Assembly (NCBI GenBank): GCA_035548515.1
Contig: DASZSW010000024.1
Location: forward strand, 1-34,075
Source of the DNA: DASZQY01 sp035548515
Lineage (GTDB): Bacteria; Pseudomonadota; Alphaproteobacteria; Rhizobiales; Kaistiaceae
Length of the DNA stretch: 34,075 nt
Direction: 5' to 3'
Positions 14,980-22,709 of the stretch are shown here, piece by piece (within the stretch, counting starts at the first letter, position 1; each line of letters opens with the position of its first letter). A program made the translations under genes and the position numbers. The notes under the pieces were generated by a model that was not told the origin of the DNA, searched no databases, and was given only the letters and a program-made list of their open reading frames with translations.

Positions 14980-15861
14980 CTACCGCGTCGGGACCGGTTT
15001 CTCGCCGCGATAGTCATAGAAGCCACGGCCGGATTTCCGGCCGAGCCAGCCGGCCTCGACGTACTTCACCAGAAGCGGGCAGGGCCGGTATTTGGAATCC
15101 GCAAGCCCCTCGTGCAGCACCTGCATGATCGAAAGGCACGTATCGAGGCCGATGAAGTCGGCAAGCTGGAGCGGGCCCATCGGGTGGTGCGCGCCAAGCC
15201 GCATGGCGGTGTCGATCGCGTCGACGGTGCCGACACCCTCGTGCAGCGCGTAGATCGCCTCGTTGATCATCGGCAGCAGGATGCGGTTGACGATGAAGGC
15301 GGGGAAATCCTCGGCCAGTGTCGCCGTCTTGCCGAGGCGGGTGGTGAACTCTTTGGCGGCGGCAAACGTGGCGTCGGCGGTTGCGATGCCGCGGATAATC
15401 TCGACCAGCTCCATCCGCGGTACCGGATTCATGAAATGGATGCCGATGAACTTTTCGGGGCGGTCCGTGGCGGCGGCAAGGCGTGTGATCGAGATCGACG
15501 ATGTGTTGGTGGCGAGCAGCGCATCCGGTTTCAGCGCCGAGGAGACGTGGCGCAGGATCTCCCGCTTCACTGCCTCGTCCTCCACCGCGGCCTCGATCAC
15601 CAGGTCGGCGTCATTGAAGGCGTCATAGCCGGGCGCCGCCGAGACGCGCGCGACGGTAGCCTTCCTTTCGGCCTCGCTCATCTTGCCGGCGGCGACCTGG
15701 CGGCCGAGGCTGGCATCGATGTTGGCGATGGCGGCCTTGATGCGCTCAGTGCCGGTGTCGTTGATTTTGACGCTATAGCCGGCGACCGCGCAAACCTGCG
15801 CAATGCCGCTGCCCATCTGCCCGGCGCCGATCACGCCGATGGTGTTGATTGCGGTTGTCAT
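14980..15861 (-). CDS. 3-hydroxybutyryl-CoA dehydrogenase
   Basis: A 293-residue NAD(P)-dependent enzyme interconverting 3-hydroxybutyryl-CoA and acetoacetyl-CoA. The N-terminal Rossmann motif is GVIGAGQMGSGIAQ at residues 9-22. The substrate region has NTSSIS and the catalytic His in HFMNPVPRMELVEII. The C-terminal helical dimer domain has DFPAFIVNRILLPMINEA. The length fits the short-chain, single-domain form rather than a fused FadB. It is the last gene of the leftward etfB-etfA operon, 34 bases after etfA. This pairing of electron-transfer flavoprotein and dehydrogenase is common in Rhizobiales and fits fatty acid or polyhydroxybutyrate turnover. Whether it runs in oxidation or reduction is not visible. 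Confidence 0.94.
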   Translation of the reverse strand: MTTAINTIGVIGAGQMGSGIAQVCAVAGYSVKINDTGTERIKAAIANIDASLGRQVAAGKMSEAERKATVARVSAAPGYDAFNDADLVIEAAVEDEAVKREILRHVSSALKPDALLATNTSSISITRLAAATDRPEKFIGIHFMNPVPRMELVEIIRGIATADATFAAAKEFTTRLGKTATLAEDFPAFIVNRILLPMINEAIYALHEGVGTVDAIDTAMRLGAHHPMGPLQLADFIGLDTCLSIMQVLHEGLADSKYRPCPLLVKYVEAGWLGRKSGRGFYDYRGEKPVPTR

Positions 15862-15895
15862 GATCGCCCCATTTTCGCCCGCTGATGCTTCGCCG

Positions 15896-16825
15896 TCAAA
15901 GGGCGCGCTCCAGTTCGGGCAATATCTCGTAAAGGTCGCCTACGAGGCCGTAATCCGCGATCGCGAAAATCGGGGCCTCTGGATCCTTGTTGATCGCGAC
16001 GATAACCTTGGCTTCCTTCATCCCGGCGAGGTGCTGGATGGCGCCCGAGATGCCGACTGCGATGTAGAGATCGGGCGCCACGACCTTGCCGGTCTGACCG
16101 ACCTGAAGCTCGTTTGGCGCGTAGCCGGCATCGACCGCGGCGCGCGACGCGCCGATGGCGGCCTTCAACTTCTCGGCCAGCGGTTCGAGGTACTTGCGGA
16201 AGTTTTCCGCCGACTGGAAGGCGCGGCCGCCGGAGACGACGATGCGGGCGGACGTCAGTTCCGGGCGGGTCGACCGGGTCAGCTCTGCGCCGACGAAGCT
16301 GGACTGCGTCGATGCTTGGGGTGCGGGGATGGACTCGATCGGTGCGGCGGGGCCTTCGGCGACCGGCGGGAAGGCGGCCGGGCGGACGGTGACGACGCGC
16401 TTCGCGTCGTTGGAGGTCACAGTCTCGATGGCGTTGCCGGCGTAGATCGGCCGCTCGAAGGTGTTCGGCGCCACGACCTTCACGATCTCCGACACCTGCA
16501 TGACGTCCAGCAGCGCGGCGACGCGTGGCATCACGGTCTTGCCGACAGCGGTGGCCGGTGCGACCAGCGCGTCGTAGTGCGGCGCGAGCGAGACGATCAG
16601 GGCGGCCAGCGGCTCGGCGAGCTGGTGGGCGAGGGAGTCGCCATCGGCGTGGAGGACGGTGGCGACACCGGCGAGCTTCGATGCCGACTGGGCGGCAGCA
16701 GCGCAGTCTTTGCCGGCCACGAGGATGTGCACGTCACTCCCGAGCGCCAGCGCAGCCGTCAACGCGCGCGAAGTGCCCTCCTTCACCGTCGAATTGTCGT
16801 GTTCGGCGAGCAGCAGCGTGGTCAT
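15896..16825 (-). CDS. etfA: Electron transfer flavoprotein alpha subunit
   Basis: A 309-residue subunit that binds the FAD of ETF, which carries electrons from acyl-CoA dehydrogenases to ETF-ubiquinone oxidoreductase. The FAD-binding C-terminal domain shows VSGGRAF, VGQTGKVVAPDLYIAVGISG (the core of the fold), the loop IQHLAGM, and INKDPEAPIFAIADYGLVGD. The N-terminal domain shares the alpha/beta fold of EtfB. The start ATG at 16825 overlaps the stop of etfB in ATGA, so translation is coupled. Length and motifs are canonical for the group I (respiratory) ETF. Confidence 0.96.
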   Translation of the reverse strand: MTTLLLAEHDNSTVKEGTSRALTAALALGSDVHILVAGKDCAAAAQSASKLAGVATVLHADGDSLAHQLAEPLAALIVSLAPHYDALVAPATAVGKTVMPRVAALLDVMQVSEIVKVVAPNTFERPIYAGNAIETVTSNDAKRVVTVRPAAFPPVAEGPAAPIESIPAPQASTQSSFVGAELTRSTRPELTSARIVVSGGRAFQSAENFRKYLEPLAEKLKAAIGASRAAVDAGYAPNELQVGQTGKVVAPDLYIAVGISGAIQHLAGMKEAKVIVAINKDPEAPIFAIADYGLVGDLYEILPELERAL

Positions 16826-17568
16826 AGCGCGCCTGCTTCCTTCAGCTTGCCGACAAGTTCGGCGACGGTGGCGACGCGGGTGCCGGCCCGGCGGCCGGGT
16901 GGTTCGCTGACCTTGGTCACGGTCAGGCGCGGGGTGACGTCCACGCCGAGATCGGCGGCGGCGAATTCTTCGAGCGGCTTCTTCTTCGCCTTCATGATGT
17001 TGGGCAGGGAGGCGTAGCGCGGCTGGTTGAGGCGGAGATCCGCCGTGATCACCGCGGGCAGCGTCACGCGCACCGTTTCGTGGCCGCCGTCGACCTCGCG
17101 CGTCACCGTGGCGGCGTTATCCGCGACGGCGACCTTGGAGGCGAAGGTCGCGATCGGCCATGACAGCAGGGCGGACAGCATCTGGCCGGTCTGGTTGGCG
17201 TCGTCGTCGATCGCCTGCTTGCCGAGGATGACGAGCCCTGGTTGCTCCTTCTTCGCCACCGCGGCCAGCGCTTTGGCGACGGCGAGCGGCTCAAGCCGGC
17301 CCTCGGCCTTTACCAGGATGCCGCGGTCGGCGCCCATCGCAAGTCCCGCGCGGATCGTCTCGGCGGCCGCCGCATCGCCCATGGACACGGCGATGACTTC
17401 GGTGGCGATGCCGCTTTCCTTCAGCCGCAGCGCCTCCTCGATGGCGATTTCGTCGAACGGATTCATCGCCATTTTCACGTTGGCGAGGTCGACGCCGCTG
17501 CCGTCAGCCTTGACGCGTATCTTGACGTTGAAGTCCACGACGCGCTTTACGCCCACCAGTATCTTCAT
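16822..17568 (-). CDS. etfB: Electron transfer flavoprotein beta subunit
   Basis: A 248-residue partner of EtfA, holding an AMP in the dimer. It opens MKILVGVKRVVDFNVKIRVK. The AMP-binding segment is GKQAIDDDANQTGQMLSALL at about residues 123-142. The C-terminal arm contains the recognition-loop region LPNIMKAKKKPLEEF. The ATG at 17568 is chosen because it overlaps the rhomboid stop in ATGA; another ATG is two codons upstream. The frame continues upstream to 18399, but that part is antisense-like shadow of the rhomboid gene. Coupled to etfA downstream. Confidence 0.96.
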   Translation of the reverse strand: MKILVGVKRVVDFNVKIRVKADGSGVDLANVKMAMNPFDEIAIEEALRLKESGIATEVIAVSMGDAAAAETIRAGLAMGADRGILVKAEGRLEPLAVAKALAAVAKKEQPGLVILGKQAIDDDANQTGQMLSALLSWPIATFASKVAVADNAATVTREVDGGHETVRVTLPAVITADLRLNQPRYASLPNIMKAKKKPLEEFAAADLGVDVTPRLTVTKVSEPPGRRAGTRVATVAELVGKLKEAGAL

Positions 17569-18362
17569 GCCCATGGCCCTCGCGGATCGATGCGCGGAGG
17601 TTCGACGCGCTCCGGTTCTTGTGGGATTTTGCCTTCCAGCCGTTCGATCAGCTTTGGCGGGTGCTCGGGGAGCGCGGCGGCGAAGAGCGGGACTCCCTTT
17701 TGGCGCATGAACAGAACCAGGATGGCGCCTGCGGCGAGCCCGCCGATGTGAGCCCACCACGCCACCTCGGCATCGCCCCCGGCAAACGCCGAGTAGAGCT
17801 GGAAAACAATCCAGAAGCCCAGCACCCATTCGACGCGCAGGCGCAGCGGCAGGCGGAACAGAAGCAGGATCCAGACCTTGGCGCGCGGGTAAAGCAGGAC
17901 GTATGCGGCGATGTTGCCCGCCACCGCGCCTGACGCGCCGATGACGGGGGCCTCCGACAAAGGATCGGAGAGGACAAACCCATAGCCGGCGACCGCCGCG
18001 CACAGCAGGTAGAAGATGAAGTAGCGGAAGTGGCCCAGCGCGTCCTCGACGTTGTCGGCAAACACCCAGAGGAAAATCATGTTGCCGACGAGGTGCCAGA
18101 AGTCGGCATGCAGGAACGCGTAGGTGATGAGCGTCACGATGTCGGGCAACGACGAGATGTCGATGGGATGCGCGATGGCGAGATTGAAATAGGCGGGCAC
18201 GAGGCCGAAGTCGGTCGCCGACGCGTTCATCGGCTGCTCGGCAAACGACCCATCCTCGAAGAAGAAATAGACCAGGATGTTGGCGATGATGAAGCTCCAC
18301 GCCACCCATGGCCACCGGATGCGGCGGAGCGGATTGCTGTCGTAGAGGGGGAGGAACGCCAC
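17565..18362 (-). CDS. Rhomboid-family intramembrane serine protease
   Basis: A 265-residue multi-pass membrane protein that should cut other membrane proteins within or near their membrane segments. The catalytic dyad is intact: S144 in GASGAVAGN and H205 in HIGGLAAG. The oxyanion helper pair is H90 and N94 in HLVGNMIFLW. Six or so membrane segments cover residues 17-225, followed by a Pro/Glu-rich cytoplasmic tail of about 40 residues. It lies 12 bases after the cobalamin adenosyltransferase gene and overlaps etfB by 4 bases (ATGA), so it is inside the operon. Its substrate is unknown, and nothing in the sequence ties it to the flavoprotein. Confidence 0.93.
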   Translation of the reverse strand: MAFLPLYDSNPLRRIRWPWVAWSFIIANILVYFFFEDGSFAEQPMNASATDFGLVPAYFNLAIAHPIDISSLPDIVTLITYAFLHADFWHLVGNMIFLWVFADNVEDALGHFRYFIFYLLCAAVAGYGFVLSDPLSEAPVIGASGAVAGNIAAYVLLYPRAKVWILLLFRLPLRLRVEWVLGFWIVFQLYSAFAGGDAEVAWWAHIGGLAAGAILVLFMRQKGVPLFAAALPEHPPKLIERLEGKIPQEPERVEPPRIDPRGPWA

Positions 18363-18374
18363 GCTCGTTGCCCG

Positions 18375-18944
18375 TCAGCGGTTCTTGCCCGGTACCCAAA
18401 GGACATCGGCGGCGCCGTTATCGTTCATGACGCGGCCGGCGACGAAAAAGAAATCCGACAGGCGGTTGACGTAATGGACGACCTCCGGGTTCACCGGCTC
18501 CTTCGCCGCCAGCTCGACCACCAGGCGCTCGGCGCGGCGGGTGACCGTGCGGCACAGGTGGAGCGCGGCAGCGGCTGGCGTACCGCCGGGCAGCACGAAT
18601 GAGGTCAGCGGGGCGAGCGCGGTGTTCATGACATCGATCTCGCGCTCCAGCCGTTCGACCTGCGCAGCGACGATGCGCAGGCGCTCGCGTCCGCCGACCT
18701 TCTCGGGTGTGGCGAGATCGGCGCCGAGATCGAACAGGTCGTTCTGGATCGCCGCCAGCATGCGGTCGCGGTCCTCGCCGAGCGCTTCGCGGTGGAGGCG
18801 CGCCATGCCGACGTGGGCGTTCACCTCGTCGATCGTGCCGATCGCGGCGAAGCGCAAATCCGATTTCGATCGCCGTTCGCCAGTCGCCAGCGCGCTGGTG
18901 CCGTCGTCGCCGGTGCGGGTGTAGATGCGGTTGAGAACGACCAT
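18375..18944 (-). CDS. ATP:cob(I)alamin adenosyltransferase, PduO type
   Basis: A 189-residue enzyme that moves the adenosyl group of ATP to cob(I)alamin, giving coenzyme B12. The N-terminal ATP-binding segment is YTRTGDDGTSALATGERRSK, followed by GTIDEVNAHVG. Later blocks are FVLPGGTPAAAALHLCRTV, RRAERLVV and YVNRLSDFFFVAGR, all marks of the PduO/MMAB trimeric fold and not of the CobA fold. The ATG at 18944 starts 2 bases after the stop of the small twin-TM gene. B12 supply next to ETF and a CoA dehydrogenase suggests a link with methylmalonyl-CoA or ethylmalonyl-CoA chemistry, which is inference. Confidence 0.94.
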   Translation of the reverse strand: MVVLNRIYTRTGDDGTSALATGERRSKSDLRFAAIGTIDEVNAHVGMARLHREALGEDRDRMLAAIQNDLFDLGADLATPEKVGGRERLRIVAAQVERLEREIDVMNTALAPLTSFVLPGGTPAAAALHLCRTVTRRAERLVVELAAKEPVNPEVVHYVNRLSDFFFVAGRVMNDNGAADVLWVPGKNR

Positions 18945-18946
18945 CG

Positions 18947-19138
18947 TCAGCGGGATGCGAAATAGAGGGCGGCCATACCGATCACGACCGCCGCGAACTG
19001 CAGAAGAACGCGCAGCCGCATGAGCTGCTGCGACCGGTTGGGCGAGCCGCCGCGCATCATGTTGACGAGCCCCAGCACGAGCACGACCGCGACCGCCAGA
19101 ACGGCGAAAGGAGTGATGTAGTTCAGAACGTTAGACAT
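18947..19138 (-). CDS. 63-residue twin transmembrane protein
   Basis: A small protein, MSNVLNYITPF..., with two membrane segments at about residues 8-27 and 45-60 and a basic loop between them (RGGSPNRSQQLMRLR). The layout fits the small 'twin transmembrane' or HIG1-like proteins often found just ahead of the cobalamin adenosyltransferase gene in Rhizobiales. The ATG at 19138 is preferred; the frame is open further upstream but that part is antisense to the divergent dehydrogenase gene region. It is first in the leftward operon, with a 2-base gap to the next gene. The function is unknown; HIG1 proteins in mitochondria attach to respiratory complexes, a loose parallel only. Confidence 0.8.
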   Translation of the reverse strand: MSNVLNYITPFAVLAVAVVLVLGLVNMMRGGSPNRSQQLMRLRVLLQFAAVVIGMAALYFASR

Positions 19139-19247
19139 CGCGGAAAGGCCGGAAAGCAGCGGGAATCCATGGCCCATATAGCCACATTCCATCCCCGCCG
19201 TCTTGCCGTTTCCGGCCGCAGCGCGCATCGTCGCGGGTGGAGGGGCC

Positions 19248-20024
19248 ATGCGCGGGCTGCAAGGCAAGCGGGTGCTGATCACCGGGGCGGCGACTGGCAT
19301 TGGCCGCGCCACGGCCATCCGCTTTGCCGAGGAGGGCGCCTCGGTCGCCGTCAACTATGTCGGCGACCCAGAGCCGGCAGAGGCGCTGATCGACGAGCTC
19401 ACCGGCATCTCCCCCGATGGCGGTCATGTCCTGGCGCCCGCCGATATCGCCGACGAGGACGCAGTCGACTCGCTGTTCGCCGGTGTCGTGCAGGCGCTCG
19501 AGGGCATCGACGTTCTGGTCGCCAACGCCGGCATCAAGATCACGCATCAGCCGCATGAGGCCTCGATCGCGGAGTACGATCGCGTGATGGCCGTGAATAT
19601 GCGGGGTGCATTTCTCTGCGCGCAGGCAGCGATCCAGCATTTTCTCGACACGGCCCGCCCGGGGGCGATCGTAACGACGTCGTCGATCCAGGCGGACGTG
19701 CCGGTGAACGATGATGCCATCGCATATGTGATGTCGAAGGCGGGCATCACCGGCATGACCCGCGCGCTTGCCATGCGGTACGGCCGCGACGGCATCCGCA
19801 TCAATGCAGTCGGTCCCGGCGCGGTGCTGACACCGATGAACGCGTCCTTCGAGGCCAACCCGTCCGAACTGCGGCGCACGGAGCGGGCGGTGCCGCTCGG
19901 GCGTATCGGGCGGGCGGAGGAGATCGCAAGCGTCATCGCGTTCCTCGCGTCGGATGACGCGAGCTACATCACCGGACAGACGGTGTTCGCCGATGGCGGA
20001 CTGGGGGTAGGGCGGCCGGTTTAG
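19248..20024 (+). CDS. SDR-family oxidoreductase (glucose 1-dehydrogenase-like)
   Basis: A 258-residue classical short-chain dehydrogenase. The cofactor loop is TGAATGIG (residues 12-19), NAG is at 93-95, the catalytic serine is S145 or S146 and the YxxxK pair is Y160 and K164. The end, YITGQTVFADGG, is the usual C-terminal block. The sequence resembles proteins annotated as glucose 1-dehydrogenase or 3-oxoacyl-ACP reductase, but the substrate cannot be read from the sequence. The ATG at 19248 follows GGAGGGG (19238-19245), a good ribosome site. It stands alone, divergent from the twin-TM gene and convergent with the next dehydrogenase. Confidence 0.9.
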   Translation: MRGLQGKRVLITGAATGIGRATAIRFAEEGASVAVNYVGDPEPAEALIDELTGISPDGGHVLAPADIADEDAVDSLFAGVVQALEGIDVLVANAGIKITHQPHEASIAEYDRVMAVNMRGAFLCAQAAIQHFLDTARPGAIVTTSSIQADVPVNDDAIAYVMSKAGITGMTRALAMRYGRDGIRINAVGPGAVLTPMNASFEANPSELRRTERAVPLGRIGRAEEIASVIAFLASDDASYITGQTVFADGGLGVGRPV

Positions 20025-20029
20025 GGCAG

Positions 20030-20926
20030 CTACCGTTGTCGGATGAGCACCTGATCCAGCATCTTCGTCGGCAGGATGCGCTTCAGCCAGGCGCCGACGC
20101 GGCTCGGGATCGTCACGCGGTAGCGGGCGCGTGGCGAGGGGCTTTCCAGCGCATGGATCAGCGGGCCCATGATGGCGTCGGGGCCCTGCTTGAAGGTGAA
20201 GGACTCCGGCCCGCCGTTCAGGCGCGAAATCTCGCGGCGATAGTCCGCGAGGAACGGCGAGTTGCGTATATCGATGGTCTCCAGAAAGCGCATGCGCGCG
20301 TTTTCGAGCATGCGGCTATGGATCGGCCCGGGCTGGAGCAGCGAGACGTGGATGCCGGTGCCGGCGAGTTCCAGCCGCAGCGTGTCGCTGAGCGCCTCGA
20401 CGGCGAATTTGGATGCGCTGTAGGTGCCGGTGAAGCGGACGGTGACGAAGCCAAGCACCGACGAGCAGTTGACGATGCGGCCATGTCCCTGCTTCCGCAT
20501 GACGGGGAGCACGCGCTTGATCAGGTCGTACCAGCCGACGACGTTGGTCTCGAGCACGGCGCGGAGATGATCGGTGGAGACGTCCTCAATCGCGCCCGGA
20601 TGGCTATACGCGCCATTGTTGAACAGTGCGTCCAGCGTGCCGCCGGTTGAGCGCAGCACATCCTCGACGGCGGAGGCGATGCTTTCCGGCTCGGCGTAGT
20701 CGAGCCGCACCGTCTCGAAGCCCTCGTTGGCCAGGCGGTCGCAGTCCTGCTGGCGGCGGCAGGCGGCGAACACGCGCCAGCCGCGCTGCTTCAGCGCCTG
20801 CGCCGAATGATACCCAATGCCCGACGAGCAGCCGGTAATCAGAATGGTCCGTGGCATCGCTCGTCTGGCCGGATCGCGGATCGAGGCGTCGCGCGCGTCA
20901 GCCGCGCGCGGCGTGGAATCGAGCAT
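20030..20926 (-). CDS. SDR-family oxidoreductase
   Basis: A short-chain dehydrogenase with TGCSSGIG at residues 31-38, NNGAY at 103-107, S155/S156, and Y169 and K173 of the YxxxK pair. It resembles the 17-beta-hydroxysteroid dehydrogenase/retinol dehydrogenase-like group (LRLELAGTGIHVSLLQPGPI). The substrate is unknown. Two starts are possible: ATG at 20926 (298 residues), which has a GGGGGGTGA ribosome site 6 bases upstream, and ATG at 20857 (275 residues), where family similarity begins (MPRTILITG). The first was chosen for its ribosome site. It ends 5 bases from the stop of the convergent dehydrogenase. Confidence 0.88.
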   Translation of the reverse strand: MLDSTPRAADARDASIRDPARRAMPRTILITGCSSGIGYHSAQALKQRGWRVFAACRRQQDCDRLANEGFETVRLDYAEPESIASAVEDVLRSTGGTLDALFNNGAYSHPGAIEDVSTDHLRAVLETNVVGWYDLIKRVLPVMRKQGHGRIVNCSSVLGFVTVRFTGTYSASKFAVEALSDTLRLELAGTGIHVSLLQPGPIHSRMLENARMRFLETIDIRNSPFLADYRREISRLNGGPESFTFKQGPDAIMGPLIHALESPSPRARYRVTIPSRVGAWLKRILPTKMLDQVLIRQR

Positions 20927-21108
20927 CGACCGTCACCCCCCAAGGATCTGCCGTGCCGCGGCGGGACCTTGGCCGAAACGGATGCTGCGGTGCAAGCGAA
21001 TTTCGGTGCGGTCCGCGTCCGGTTTTCCGCGCAAACCGTGACGCCTGCCCGTGTTCTGCTCGAATCGCGTATCGTTTACCAAAGTCGAATGGAGACGGGC
21101 GGCAGGGG

Positions 21109-21942
21109 ATGAACGTCGGCGACAGCAGTTTCGCCCGCCGGGCGTGGGCCGTGTTCTGGGACGCGTTCGGCCATTTCAATGCCGACGACGGCTGGGCAAT
21201 GGCCAGCCACGTGGCGTTATCGGCGCTGATGGCGCTGTTCCCGTTTCTCATCTTCGTCGCCGCCTTCGCGGGGACGCTGGGCGAGGAGAGCCTCGCCAAT
21301 CGCGTCGCCGAAATCGTATTCGCCGCCTGGCCGGTCGAGGTCGCCAATCCTATCGCTGCCGAGGTGCGGCGGGTTCTGGTGCCGATTCACGGCAACCTGC
21401 TCACCATCTCGGCTGTGGTGGCCCTCTACCTGGCGTCGAACGGTGTCGAGGCGGCACGCACGGCGCTCAACCGCGCCTACCGCGTGGTCGACCGGCGCTC
21501 GATCATCTTCCGCCGTGTGCAGAGCCTCGCCTTTGTCCTCATCGGCACCGTGGTGTTCCTGCTGCTCGCCGGCGGCGGGTTGCTCACCGCGTCGATGCCC
21601 GCGCTGGAGCGGCTGGCGGCGCCGCTGGCGCTGCTTGGCGCCGGCGTCACCAGCCTGCTCATCATCCTCGGGCTGCTTGGTGCGCATCTGTGGCTGCCCG
21701 CCGGCCGGCCCGCCGCGCGGCATCTGTGGCCGGGCGTGCTCGCCACGCTCGTCGCGTGGCTGGTGTCGGCGTGGGTCTTCGCGATCTACCTTCGGACCTT
21801 CGCCGACTATGCGGCCACCTACGCCGGCTTGGCGGGCGTGGTGACGGCGATGTTCTTTCTCTACGTCGTCGCGGTGCTGATGATTTTCGGGGCCGAGTTC
21901 AATGCGGCGCTCGGGCGTCTGCGTGACGGACGCATCGGCTGA
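21109..21942 (+). CDS. YihY/BrkB-family inner-membrane protein
   Basis: A 277-residue membrane protein of the family once called ribonuclease BN, now held to be a membrane protein of unclear function. The family opening is seen: a helix FNADDGWAMASHVALSALMALFPFLIF, where a polar-then-hydrophobic step precedes the first membrane segment. About six membrane segments follow, and the end TAMFFLYVVAVLMIFGAEFNAAL is the conserved last block. The ATG at 21109 has GGCAGGGG just before it; the frame upstream is shadow. It is followed 16 bases later by a tiny membrane ORF and then a YdjM-like gene on the same strand. Confidence 0.88.
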   Translation: MNVGDSSFARRAWAVFWDAFGHFNADDGWAMASHVALSALMALFPFLIFVAAFAGTLGEESLANRVAEIVFAAWPVEVANPIAAEVRRVLVPIHGNLLTISAVVALYLASNGVEAARTALNRAYRVVDRRSIIFRRVQSLAFVLIGTVVFLLLAGGGLLTASMPALERLAAPLALLGAGVTSLLIILGLLGAHLWLPAGRPAARHLWPGVLATLVAWLVSAWVFAIYLRTFADYAATYAGLAGVVTAMFFLYVVAVLMIFGAEFNAALGRLRDGRIG

Positions 21943-21958
21943 GGCCGAAGGAGGCGGG

Positions 21959-22048
21959 ATGGCATACCTGATCGAGCTGGTGCTGTTCATCGTGGTGCTC
22001 GGCATCGTCGATGCCGGGTTGCCCTGGCCCAAGGGTGATCGCCAATGA
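21959..22048 (+). CDS. 29-residue membrane microprotein, coupled to next gene
   Basis: A very short frame, ATG 21959 to TGA 22046-22048. The peptide opens MAYLIELVLF and has one hydrophobic stretch at residues 3-20, then a short polar tail ending WPKGDRQ. AAGGAGG lies at 21948-21954, 4 bases before the ATG, the clearest ribosome site of this cluster. Its stop overlaps the next start as ATGA at 22045-22048. The ribosome site, the single membrane helix and the coupling support real translation. It could act as a membrane microprotein or only as a leader that loads ribosomes for the next gene. I do not recognise a family. Confidence 0.55.
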   Translation: MAYLIELVLFIVVLGIVDAGLPWPKGDRQ

Positions 22049-22623
22049 TCGCCGGCCATTTCGGATTCGCTGCCGCGGTGAAGGCGAAGGAACCGACGGT
22101 GCCGCTGTGGTCGCTGATGCTCGCGACCTCGTGGCTCGACGTGGTGTTCATCCCGTTGTTTCTCTCGGGCATCGAGACCATCGAGCCGGCGGCGGATGCG
22201 ACTGGCCCTTACGGCGCCAGCATCATCCACGCCAACTACACGCACTCGCTGGTCGGCGCGGTGCTGTTGTCGGCGATCTTCGGCGCGGTGCTGGGCGCAC
22301 TATGGGGCAGGCGCGCCGGCGTGGTTCTGGGGCTCGTCGCGTTTTCGCATTGGGTGCTGGATCTGGTGGTCCATCGGGCCGATCTGCCGCTGTTGCCGGG
22401 CAATGCCGGGGGCATCGCGTTTGGCTTCGGCCTGTGGCGCTATCCGGCGGCGTCGGCGGTGATCGAGCTGGCGATCGTGCTGGCGGGGTCGTGGCTTTAT
22501 TGGCGGGCGGCGCGCGCTGTCGCCGGGGAGCGGCAGCGCGGACGCGCCGATCTCGCCGCGGGGTTGCTGCTGGTGTTCGGTGTCGGATCGCTGGCAGCCG
22601 ATCTCACGGGTTTCCTCGCCTAA
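22045..22623 (+). CDS. Integral membrane protein, YdjM/DUF457-like
   Basis: A 192-residue protein opening MIAGHFGFAAAVKAKEP, with four or five membrane segments. Conserved-looking polar residues in the membrane context are H5, the block IIHANYTHSLVGA and the block FSHWVLDLVVHRADLPLLPG. Spaced His and Asp residues of this kind mark the YdjM/DUF457 group of putative membrane-bound metal-dependent hydrolases; such proteins are often labelled 'permease' in databases. The start overlaps the stop of the 29-residue ORF. No reaction can be assigned. It follows the YihY gene, with which it may share a transcript. Confidence 0.75.
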   Translation: MIAGHFGFAAAVKAKEPTVPLWSLMLATSWLDVVFIPLFLSGIETIEPAADATGPYGASIIHANYTHSLVGAVLLSAIFGAVLGALWGRRAGVVLGLVAFSHWVLDLVVHRADLPLLPGNAGGIAFGFGLWRYPAASAVIELAIVLAGSWLYWRAARAVAGERQRGRADLAAGLLLVFGVGSLAADLTGFLA

Positions 22624-22672
22624 CCTGTCGGAATCGTAATATTTCGACGTAGGAATCGGTGGTTGGATGCGT

Positions 22673-22688
22673 GTGAAACCGCGTTCAC
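22673..22688. promoter_or_regulatory. Inverted repeat upstream of the efflux operon (GTGAA-N6-TTCAC)
   Basis: A perfect 5-base inverted repeat with a 6-base centre lies 21 bases before the ATG of the adaptor gene, within the only gap upstream of the MacAB-like operon. Its size and place fit an operator for a dimeric repressor. A TATGTA at 22695-22700 could be the -10 element, but no convincing -35 is seen. No regulator gene is adjacent. Weak evidence. Confidence 0.25.
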
Positions 22689-22709
22689 GATCCCTATGTA
22701 GACTGGACC

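Noticed and set aside
14917..17017. Two long + strand frames opposite the 3-hydroxybutyryl-CoA dehydrogenase and etfA genes
   Set aside because: Both lie antisense to well-supported enzymes and show no protein family features.
17569..18399. Long N-terminal extension of the etfB frame
   Set aside because: It covers the rhomboid gene in another frame; EtfB proteins begin MKILV, and the ATGA overlap at 17565-17568 marks the true start.
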